64,000 bases of DNA from Bacteroidales bacterium M3 (GTDB taxonomy: Bacteria > Bacteroidota > Bacteroidia > Bacteroidales > Muribaculaceae): NCBI GenBank assembly GCA_001689445.1, contig LUJN01000010.1, positions 124,001 through 188,000 on the forward strand, read 5' to 3'. The notes under the pieces were generated by a model. It was not told the origin of the DNA and searched no databases. It saw only the letters and a program-made list of their open reading frames with translations. Shown piece after piece: positions 26,271 to 34,500 of the stretch (position 1 is its first letter; each line of letters opens with the position of its first letter). The translations under genes and the position numbers were made by a program.

Positions 26271-26355
26271 AAAATGTAGGGACATGCCTTTGGCATGTGG
26301 ACCGACAATTTAAGCCGTACAATTTCCACATGCCAAAGGCATGTCCCTACATTTT
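26271..26355. repeat. REPIN-like double hairpin (GTAGGGACATGCC type)
   Basis: Perfect 31-base inverted arms (26271-26301 and 26325-26355) around a 23-base centre. The inner hairpin ACATGCC-TTT-GGCATGT and the head GTAGGG are the same as at 7606-7684, while the centre differs. It lies between convergent genes and probably also ends their transcripts. Confidence 0.85.
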
Positions 26356-26371
26356 TCAGTCACAAAGCCGA

Positions 26372-27292
26372 TCAGAGGCTCTGGGCGTTCTCGGCTGTAT
26401 AGCGCAGCTTGGAAACCACGCGGCCCATAGCGTCGACGTCAAAGCTGATGTCGGCCGACTTGGCTATCTCGCAACGAGCATTGAAGTTGGAGATGGCATA
26501 CTTGGGGTTGGGCGTGCCCCCCACCTTAGGTATCATATGGTCGGCAGTGAGGCGATAGCCGCCGCTGACATTCGCGAAATCAACTGTCGCGCCCTCGAGC
26601 ACCATGTCGATTGAGACTCCCATCGAGGGGGCGAACTTCGCGCCACGCATCTCCACGGTCGGGGTAACAACCTTGGTGTCCTTGTCAAGGGCAAGGCGTA
26701 TGATATAATAGGGGGCGGTGGTGACGTAAGGCTCGGTCGAGTTCTTGGCCGTGACCGTGGTCTCGCCATAATAGAGCGACGCGGTGGGGATAGCCTTCAC
26801 ATTATATGTTGTCACGTCATCTTTCACGGAGTAGTTGATGGCAAACTCCGCGCCGGTCAACACCGTGGTGCCTACGGTAGGACGCACGGCAAACTGGATA
26901 AATGCCAGCGAGAATGTCCCGACACTGTACTTTGAGGAGGCTGTGCCGTTCACGACAGGCACCACGTCGGTAGCATCAATGCGGTAATACCCTCCCGCCA
27001 TGCGCAGAGGCAGTCCGTTCATGTCGAGGGTGATGGCATCCTTGCCGTCGGCCAATACAAGGCCGGCCACGCGCACGTCGGCTTTCATGTTGTCAAAGTC
27101 AAACTTGATGGCATACCCGACATTACTGCCCGAGAGGCACTCCGTGCCCGTGGCGCGGTCACGTGAATAGTTAAAGCAGTCGGTGTAGGTAAGGGTCGTG
27201 TAGTTGCCCGAGGGGCCGTCATCGTTGCTGCACGAGGCAAGTGAGAGGATTGCCACGAGGCAACCGAGGAAAATGTTCAGGGTCTTTTTCAT
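26372..27292 (-). CDS. Lipoprotein with two homologous halves, next to a TonB receptor
   Basis: About 306 residues from the ATG at 27292. A lipobox LSLAS-C puts the lipidated Cys at residue 21. Residues ~62-130 and ~198-272 look like copies of one domain. The first has ITLDMNGLPLRMAGGYYRIDATD followed by VPVVNGTASSKYSV, and the second has VSIDMVLEGATVDFANVSGGYRLTADH followed by IPKVGGTPNPKYAI. These halves share the order of D-M, G-G-Y-x-R-x-x-A, P-x-V-x-G and K-Y. I do not recognise the family. It stands 31 bases from the TonB receptor gene on the same strand, so it is likely a surface lipoprotein partner that binds the receptor's ligand. Confidence 0.7.
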   Translation of the reverse strand: MKKTLNIFLGCLVAILSLASCSNDDGPSGNYTTLTYTDCFNYSRDRATGTECLSGSNVGYAIKFDFDNMKADVRVAGLVLADGKDAITLDMNGLPLRMAGGYYRIDATDVVPVVNGTASSKYSVGTFSLAFIQFAVRPTVGTTVLTGAEFAINYSVKDDVTTYNVKAIPTASLYYGETTVTAKNSTEPYVTTAPYYIIRLALDKDTKVVTPTVEMRGAKFAPSMGVSIDMVLEGATVDFANVSGGYRLTADHMIPKVGGTPNPKYAISNFNARCEIAKSADISFDVDAMGRVVSKLRYTAENAQSL

Positions 27293-27328
27293 TGTCAATT
27301 GTTTTATAGTTTTAATAATTTGTACTTG

Positions 27329-29620
27329 TCACGGCGTCTCAAAGTCAAGCCGCAGGGTCAACCCCAGCTGCCGGGGCTTGCCGCGCTGCAAGAAAGCGTT
27401 TGATATAGAGACGAAATAAAACACATTATATTTTGTCGAGGTGAAATTTTCAGCCCATAAATCAAGTGAATAATTGTTATTGCGCAGCGTCACCGAGGCC
27501 GACGGCAACAGGTAGAACGGCTGGGAGACGCTGTTGGCCTCATCCCACATTATGCGGCCGATGCCCCGGAGATTGGCGTTGACGGTTATGCGGTCGAGCC
27601 ATTTCAGCCCTATGGGCTGAGTGTATGACACACCGGCAAAGAGAGTGTTTTCGGGCGCATAGGGTATGCGCTTGCCGCTATAGTCGTTCTTACCGTCGTC
27701 AAATTCCACAAATCGGGCGTTGGTGTAGCCGTAGGAGAGGTTTGCCTCCCAACGCTCCGTGGGCATGAACTTCACCGCCAGTTCCGCGCCATAGCTGCGG
27801 GTCTTGCCGGCGTTGGTCATGATGCGCCCCGTGGTGTTGCCGTCGGGAAACACCGTAAGCTGCTGGTTGCGGCAGTCGATATAGAACAATGCCACGTCGG
27901 TCTGCACGCGACCACCGGCACAGGCGATATGCGCGCCAAGTTCATAGTTCCAGCTCACCTCGGGTTTGTAGCCCACGACGCGGTCCACGTCATACCCCGC
28001 CGATATGCCCATGAAGCTCATGAGCCGCTGCTGCAGCACGTCGCTGAACATCTGGGTGTTGAATCCCCCCGCCTTGTAACCCTTGCCAACCGAGGCATAC
28101 ACCGTCGACGGGGAGCGCATCGGCAGTCGGTAGGTCGCTGTCACTTTCGGCAGCAGTTGAAGGAATCCCTTGTCGAGATGGCCTCGGTCGTGGATCTCTA
28201 CCTCACGTCGGTCATAAAACTCCTTCCTCCCGTCGGGCAGCAGGCGGTCGACCGTGTATGATGTCGAGCAGTCGCTGCGGTAGTCGAGGGCGGCGTGCTC
28301 ATAGTCGAGCCGCAATCCCGCCGAGAGGGTCCATCGCCCGAGTTCCAGCGTGCTTTGGTGATATGCGGCGATGCCCCAAACTGGATAGGTGAAGTCGCTC
28401 CCGAGCAGGAAGCTGTCATCGTCCCACCGCGTGGGATAGTAGGGGTTGCTCTCGTTCACGTGGTCGAGTATCAGTTTCTCGATGCCGTATTCCTTGAATG
28501 TCACCGGCGCGAGCATGTGGGTGTGCTTGTAGAAGCCGAATATGCCGCCGAGCCACGAATATCGCCCCTTGCGCCCGCGCCCCACGAAGTCCTGGGTCAG
28601 CGCCCACTCGCGCCGCTTCTGGGTCAGCGTGAAATATGACACGGGCAAGAAGTCCTGGTCGAGGGTCATGTTGTCGTCGATATACTGGAAGCTCGATATG
28701 CTCGACAGCGACACGTCGCCGACACGCCATTTCACCGTCAGTCCGTCGGTGATGCCCGTGCGGCGGTAGAAGCAAGTGTCGTTGTAGTTGATTTCACCCG
28801 TCCCTATGTACTCATAGGGGTAACCGCCTTGCCGCGATAGCTGGAGGGCCAGCACATTCTCCACCGTAACGTCATGGCGCGCGCGCCACGAGGTCTTCCA
28901 CCGCAGCGAGCCTTGGTTCTCCTTGTCGGCCTTGTGACCGTTGTAGAGGTTGGTGAAAAATCCGTCGCTGTGTGTGTAATACCCCGACAGCGAGATGCCG
29001 AGCGTCGGAGTCGGCTTAAAGTAATAGCCGAGCGAAGCCCTGACGGTGTTGGCCGTGCCGTATTGCGCCATCGCCCGCAGTCCCTGATAGCGCAGGGGCG
29101 AGAGGGTGTATATATTGATAAGACCTCCCATCGTGTTGCGCCCGTAGAGGGTGCTCTGCGGGCCGCGCAACACCTCGATGCGCTGTATGTCGGCGAGGTC
29201 AAAGTCGTAGTTGTCCTTGTTGAGAAACGGCACATTGTCGACATTAAGCCCCACCACGGGCTGGTCGATGCGTGCCCCGATGCCGCGCATATATATCGAG
29301 GAAGTCATGCGCGACCCGTAGTCGGGAATATAGAAGTTAGGGGCAATCTCGCTCACCCCCTTCATCGTCACGATATTGAGCCGCTCCACCTCGCCGCTCC
29401 CCACGACCGTCGAGGCCATAGGCTGCACGCGCACGTCAGAGTTGAGCTTTATCGCCGTCACCGACACCTCCCCTATCGCCACCGTGTCGCGCACCGACGG
29501 CTGCGCCGCAGCCGACACCACACCCGCACCGACGGCCATCATCGCCACCAGCGTCAGGAGTCCTCCGGCCGGCAACAACCGGCCTATGCCTCGTTTCATC
29601 TCTCTGGAACTCATCTTCAC
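27329..29620 (-). CDS. TonB-dependent receptor
   Basis: A 763-residue outer-membrane active transporter. The most likely start is the in-frame ATG at 29599 (MKRGIGRLLPAGGLLTLVAMM..., a good signal peptide); the ORF extends seven residues further. The TonB-box-like VGEVSVTAIK precedes a plug at ~50-165 with MKGVSEIAPNFYIPDYGSRM, IYMRGIGARIDQPVVGLNVDNVP and the end signature IERIEVLRGPQSTLYGRNTMGGLINIYT (seen here as DIQRIEVLRGPQSTLYGRN). The remaining ~600 residues are the 22-strand barrel, with the last strand ending LRLDFETP. There is no carboxypeptidase-like N-terminal domain, so it is not of the SusC type. It is transcribed with the downstream two-domain lipoprotein. Confidence 0.9.
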   Translation of the reverse strand: MKMSSREMKRGIGRLLPAGGLLTLVAMMAVGAGVVSAAAQPSVRDTVAIGEVSVTAIKLNSDVRVQPMASTVVGSGEVERLNIVTMKGVSEIAPNFYIPDYGSRMTSSIYMRGIGARIDQPVVGLNVDNVPFLNKDNYDFDLADIQRIEVLRGPQSTLYGRNTMGGLINIYTLSPLRYQGLRAMAQYGTANTVRASLGYYFKPTPTLGISLSGYYTHSDGFFTNLYNGHKADKENQGSLRWKTSWRARHDVTVENVLALQLSRQGGYPYEYIGTGEINYNDTCFYRRTGITDGLTVKWRVGDVSLSSISSFQYIDDNMTLDQDFLPVSYFTLTQKRREWALTQDFVGRGRKGRYSWLGGIFGFYKHTHMLAPVTFKEYGIEKLILDHVNESNPYYPTRWDDDSFLLGSDFTYPVWGIAAYHQSTLELGRWTLSAGLRLDYEHAALDYRSDCSTSYTVDRLLPDGRKEFYDRREVEIHDRGHLDKGFLQLLPKVTATYRLPMRSPSTVYASVGKGYKAGGFNTQMFSDVLQQRLMSFMGISAGYDVDRVVGYKPEVSWNYELGAHIACAGGRVQTDVALFYIDCRNQQLTVFPDGNTTGRIMTNAGKTRSYGAELAVKFMPTERWEANLSYGYTNARFVEFDDGKNDYSGKRIPYAPENTLFAGVSYTQPIGLKWLDRITVNANLRGIGRIMWDEANSVSQPFYLLPSASVTLRNNNYSLDLWAENFTSTKYNVFYFVSISNAFLQRGKPRQLGLTLRLDFETP

Positions 29621-29844
29621 ACTGCAAAATTAGCCACAATCCGCACCCCCCGCAATCCCCACAAATAGTGATAAAGACAACACAGCAATTCACAAAGACT
29701 TGGTTCTCATACGAAGGGGTGAGGTTGCCCATATATTGATAAGCCATTGAGAATTTACTGTCACTTACACAAGCCTTTCTTGAAGTCTTTTGGTGTTTTG
29801 TAGACAGGAATATAATTTTTTCGCTAATTTTACGTCCTGTATTT

Positions 29845-29862
29845 GGAGGGGATGTCCCCTCC
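29845..29862. promoter_or_regulatory. Palindrome in the leader of the ECF sigma gene
   Basis: GGAGGGGA-TG-TCCCCTCC, a near-perfect 18-base palindrome. It lies ~30 bases before the ATG at 29893 and directly after a TAATTTTA -7-like sequence at 29825. Its placement just downstream of a promoter fits an operator or a hairpin in the 5' leader. Confidence 0.5.
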
Positions 29863-29892
29863 GCGATAACCGATAAAACAGCAACTTGACCG

Positions 29893-30453
29893 ATGACCCA
29901 AGAGACCCCACAGGAAGACCAGAATCTCGTAGAGCGACTGCGGGACCCCAAGACCTGCCGAGAGGCTTTTACCGAGGTCATATCACGATACTCCGAGCCG
30001 CTCTACTGGCAGATACGCCGCATGGTGGAGAGCCACGACGATGCCAACGACCTGCTGCAGAACACGTTTATGAAAGCATGGACAGCCATCGACAGTTTCC
30101 GTGGCGACGCCAAGCTGACGACGTGGCTCTACAAGATAGCCATCAACGAGAGCATCACGTTTCTCAACCGAGAGCGCAAGCGGCAGAACATACCCCTTGA
30201 CGGCGACGACTCGTTTCTCACCAACTCCATCGAGGCCGACCGCTACACCGACGGCGACGAACTGCTCAAGAAGCTGCGTATCGCCATCGCCTCGTTGCCC
30301 GAGAAGCAGCGGCTTGTCTTCAACATGCGCTACTACGACGAGATGAAGTATGAACAGATGTCCGAGATACTCGGCACGTCGGTTGGCGCGCTCAAAGCCT
30401 CCTACCATCTCGCGGTGAAAAAAATAGAGCAATTTTTTGAGGAGAACGATTAA
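29893..30453 (+). CDS. ECF RNA polymerase sigma factor
   Basis: A 186-residue sigma-70 family alternative factor. Region 2 spans ~20-90 (RYSEPLYWQIRRMVESHDDANDLLQNTFMKAWTAIDSF, with the DANDLLQNTF core-binding helix and W-x-Y-K-I-A at the end). Region 4 spans ~128-180 (LPEKQRLVFNMRYYDEMKYEQMSEILGTSVGALKASYH), containing the -35 recognition helix. There is no region 3, as usual for ECF factors. It is followed by a membrane protein and a Spy-like protein in one operon, which indicates control of an envelope-stress response by a membrane-bound partner. Confidence 0.95.
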   Translation: MTQETPQEDQNLVERLRDPKTCREAFTEVISRYSEPLYWQIRRMVESHDDANDLLQNTFMKAWTAIDSFRGDAKLTTWLYKIAINESITFLNRERKRQNIPLDGDDSFLTNSIEADRYTDGDELLKKLRIAIASLPEKQRLVFNMRYYDEMKYEQMSEILGTSVGALKASYHLAVKKIEQFFEEND

Positions 30454-30497
30454 ACCACCTACCCTCCCGATAGTCTCAGATAGAAAAAGGAACAATC

Positions 30498-30920
30498 ATG
30501 AAAGCAGACAACGACATACTCTCCATAGCCGGGAAGCGCACGGGAATGACCGTGCCCGAGGGCTACTTTGAGGATTTTGCCCGCAAGATGGCCGACTCGC
30601 TGCCTGAGCGCGAGGCCAAGGTGCTTGAGTACAAGCCGACTATGTGGCAGCGCGTGCGCCCCTACGTCTACATGGCGGCAATGTTTGCGGGCGTGTGGTG
30701 TATGCTACACATGTTCGGCATCACCCGCCCCTCGACCGACCTTGCCATCGAGAGCAATCCCGTGCTGGCCAAGGCGGTGACAAGCGACTCGTTCATAGAC
30801 GAATACCTCCCCATCGACGACGTTGACGACGACTACCTGTTGCAGGAGATGTACGACAGCGGCGTCTCCACCGAGGAGATAATCGGCAACCTTGAGCCGG
30901 AAACATCAGACAGTATCTAA
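30498..30920 (+). CDS. Single-span membrane protein, probable anti-sigma partner
   Basis: 140 residues: a cytoplasmic ~55-residue N-terminus (MKADNDILSIAGKRTGMTVPEGYFEDFARKMADSLP), one membrane span near residues 58-75 (VYMAAMFAGVWCMLHMFGI) and an acidic periplasmic C-terminus (FIDEYLPIDDVDDDYLLQEMYD). The position right after an ECF sigma gene and this topology fit a sigma-regulating membrane protein. The zinc-binding H-x3-C-x2-C motif of classical anti-sigma factors is missing, so the role is inferred from context. The N-terminal motif VPEGYFEDF is common in such partners in Bacteroidetes. Confidence 0.65.
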   Translation: MKADNDILSIAGKRTGMTVPEGYFEDFARKMADSLPEREAKVLEYKPTMWQRVRPYVYMAAMFAGVWCMLHMFGITRPSTDLAIESNPVLAKAVTSDSFIDEYLPIDDVDDDYLLQEMYDSGVSTEEIIGNLEPETSDSI

Positions 30921-30935
30921 AAGACCTCATACCTT

Positions 30936-31400
30936 ATGAAAAAGTATATCGTATTTATCCTCGTCGCCATCATGGCATCGATTGGTGCATCGGCACAAAA
31001 AGACGGCAACAAGGCCGAGCGTGAGCGATGGTTCAAAGAGATGCGCCAGTACAAGCACGAGTTCATCGCCAAGGAACTCGACCTGACAAAGGAGCAACAG
31101 GAAAAGTTTTTCACCCTCTACGATGAGATGGAAAGCTCGACCCGCAAGCTCAACCGCGACACCCGCGCCATGGAACGCCGCGTGAAAGAGAGCGGCGACA
31201 ATGCCACCGACATCGAATATGAAAAGGCCGCCGAGGCGATGTTTGAGCTAAAGGCCAAGGAGGGCGCCATCGAGCAGTCCTACCTAAAGAAATTCAAGAC
31301 CGTGCTGACACCCCGACAACTGTACAAACTGAAAGTCGCCGAGCGCAAGTTTACCCGCGAGGTGATGCGCCACCATTCCAAGGCCAAGAGCAGGAAATAA
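30936..31400 (+). CDS. Spy/CpxP-like periplasmic protein
   Basis: 154 residues with a signal peptide (MKKYIVFILVAIMASIGASAQ). The mature part is almost wholly helical and charged, and contains the LTKEQQEKFFTLYDEM and LTPRQLYKLKVAERKFT segments. These are the two L-T-x-x-Q motifs that mark Spy/CpxP-type chaperone-like sensors. This fits the envelope-stress theme set by the ECF sigma factor two genes upstream. Only 15 bases separate it from the preceding gene. Confidence 0.8.
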   Translation: MKKYIVFILVAIMASIGASAQKDGNKAERERWFKEMRQYKHEFIAKELDLTKEQQEKFFTLYDEMESSTRKLNRDTRAMERRVKESGDNATDIEYEKAAEAMFELKAKEGAIEQSYLKKFKTVLTPRQLYKLKVAERKFTREVMRHHSKAKSRK

Positions 31401-31531
31401 CGCGCCACAAAGGCGACTTTTTAGCCACGTTTCACATTTGACAGGAAACATTTCCCCTCCATATGTATTTATTAATGTAGGTACTTCCGCAAGGGGGTAT
31501 CTACTTTTCGTATAACCCATAACCAACCCGC

Positions 31532-34500
31532 ATGACTATGACGTTTATGAGACCGAGAGATTTCATCAGGAAACTGCCGTTTCTGCTACTCATCATCTTC
31601 ACGACAATGACAACACATGCCCAGAAAACACCGTCGGCACCCGACTTTGCCTACCCCAAGACCGTGGCGGCAAATGCACGCAAGCAGCTCGACGCCGCCA
31701 AAAAGAGCCACGACGGCAACCGTCTCGTGAGGGCGGCGATAGACCTCGCGCTCGCAAAGGCGGCAGTCAATGGCGACGACCTCCCCGCAGTGATTGCCGA
31801 AATCACGCAACTCGCCTCGGAGGAACGCTCCCCCGAGACACGCGCGCTGCTCAACTCTCTGCTTGCCAAGATATACGCGCAGATATATGAGGCCGACCGA
31901 TGGAAGTATGACCGCCGCCAGTTGCCCCTCAGCAATTTCCCGGGCGACTACAACGAGTGGAGCGGCGAGATGTTCAAGCTCCACATAAAAGAACTTGCCG
32001 ACAAGTCCCTTGCCGACGCCGCCGCATTGCAGAAAGCCCCGCTTGGCGACTACCGCGATATCGTGGCGTGCGACGGACGCACATTTATCTTCTACCCCAC
32101 CCTCTACGACTTCATCGCCTCGCAGGCGATAGGGCATCTCACTGAACTTATGCCCACCCCGTCGTGCTTCTCGCCGACATGGCTATGCCGCGCCGGCGAA
32201 TTTGAAGGGTTGTCGTTCACCTACGCCAACCCCGACGCACGCAATATCCTGGGGATATACCGCGAGCTGCTGCGCTTCCACCGCGACAAGCCCGCGCCAT
32301 TCATCATCAACGACATCAACCGCATCGACTTCATAGCCCGCAACATCGCCGACAACGGCACTGCGCGGGAGTACACCCCCGACGGCACACCGATTCCGGC
32401 AAAGGACACCCCGCAGCAACGCCGCCGCGAACTGCTGCAGGTGCTGTACGAGAGCCACAAGGATAGCGAATACTCCTTAGAGGCGTTAATCGCCATCACC
32501 TCCGAGGCCAACGTCAACGAGCCTGACCCGACGCTCTACAAGCAGGCGCAAAAGGCCATCGCCGCCCACCCCGACTACTTCCGCAACTGCGAGCTACAGG
32601 GCTACCTCAACCGCTGCGGACAGAAGACAATCGACATCACCGCTCCCGATGCCGTAGTGCCGGGCGACTCGCTGCGCATAGCCGTGTCGGGGCGCAACCT
32701 GACGGCCTACAAGGTCGGCGTGTTCCGTGTCCCCTACCCCCACAACGGGCGATACAACTACTCCTCGCGCAGCGGCGGCATAGCCACACTCGTGGCCACG
32801 CTCGACCGCAACTGCACCGGCACTGTGCCATATGCCGTCAACGACACCCTATCCATCACCTTTGACACGCCGGGATGCTACATCCTCGTGCCCTCGATAG
32901 ACGGTTCCGCGCCGACAATCGACCCCAAGCGGTCGTACCAGCGCATCCACTGCTCTGCCCTCGCGATAGCCACCGGCAGCTACGGCCAGTCACGTCAGGC
33001 ATGGGTCATCGACCCGCTTACGGGCGTACCCGTTGCCGATGCCACGCTCGAACTTGTCGGCGAGCTAAATTCAGGCACAAAGGGAGAGTCGTACACGACC
33101 GACAGCGACGGGCTTGTCTCGCTCAAAAAGCTCACCTTTCCCCGCCACTCCCTGTGGAATCTCTATGCATCCAAGGGGAAGGACACATTCGCCCCCGCAC
33201 AACGGTTCTACCCCTACGACAACACCGATACCCTGACGCGCTCCAACGCCGAGATATACACCGCCCTCGCCATCTATCACCCAGGCGACACGGTGGAGTG
33301 GAGTGCGGTCGCCTACAGTTACAAGGGCAACCTCAACGAGCAGGCCCGGCTGTTCCCCGCCGGAAAGCGGTTTACCGCCACACTGCGCGACGCCAACTAT
33401 CAGGACAAGGCTTCCGTGGAGGTCGTGACCGACCGCTGGGGGCGTATGCAGGGCCGGTTTCCTCTCCCATCAGACGGCCTGACAGGATATTTCTCAATCC
33501 GGCTTGAAGAGATGGATACAAAGGACGGCGCCAACGGCTCGGCGCGATTCATGGTGTCCGACTACAAGCTCCCCACCTATGAGTTGACCGTCACCGACCT
33601 GCTACGTGACAACCCCGACAAGGGGGCTGTCACCATCAAGGGGCGTGCCGTCACCTACTCCGGCTTCCCCCTCGGCGGCATCAATGTCGCCGTCAATCTC
33701 GGGGTATCCGAGCGTTACCCGTGGTGGCGCATGAACAATGGCGGCACTCCCGTATACTCCACCGAGACCACCACAGGCGAGGATGGCTACTTTGAGGTGA
33801 CATTCCCCGCCGCACTGCTGGCCGAATCGCCGGGACGTTACAAGATATTCACCGCGCAATTCACCTCCACAAGCTCCACGGGCGAGAATTGCCAGGCTTC
33901 GACACGCTTCTCCCCCGGTGCACCCTACATCATCGAGTCGGCGACCGCCAACGGCGCCGACATCGACCTGTCGCAGCCGTTCAATCCCGGCGTGCGTGTG
34001 GTCGACCTCATGGGCAAGCCGATCAAGGAGCGGGTGAGATACCTCATCCTCAACGGTGAGGCTATCGTCAGCCAAGGACATCTCTCCGACAACGGGACTG
34101 CCGACTGCTCCAACGTGCCGTCGGGAGTCTACACAGTGAGATTCATGCTCGACTCCATAGCCCTCGCCGCCCCTGTGTCGGTAGACAACGTGGCGTTCTA
34201 CCGCCCCACCGACCAGACCGCTCCCCGCAACGTGCCGCTGTGGTGTCCCGTCACCCGCTATGACACCCCCGACGGACGCGTCTCCATCCTCTACGGCTCG
34301 ACAGGCAACTATGTGCAATACACCGTGTGGAACGACTCGACCATCCTCTCGCAGGGGTGGTTGCACAAGCCCGCAGGGATGCACCGTTTTGACGTCTCGC
34401 TCCCGGCAGGTGTAGATGCCGCCGTCGTCACGTTGAGCGCGATGCATGCCTACAAGAGCGCGACCGTCGATATTGACATACGCCGCGACTCCTCCATAAG

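Noticed and set aside
33602..34447. A 281-residue antisense ORF in the macroglobulin gene.
   Set aside because: It is a shadow of the real gene with atypical composition and no homology pattern.
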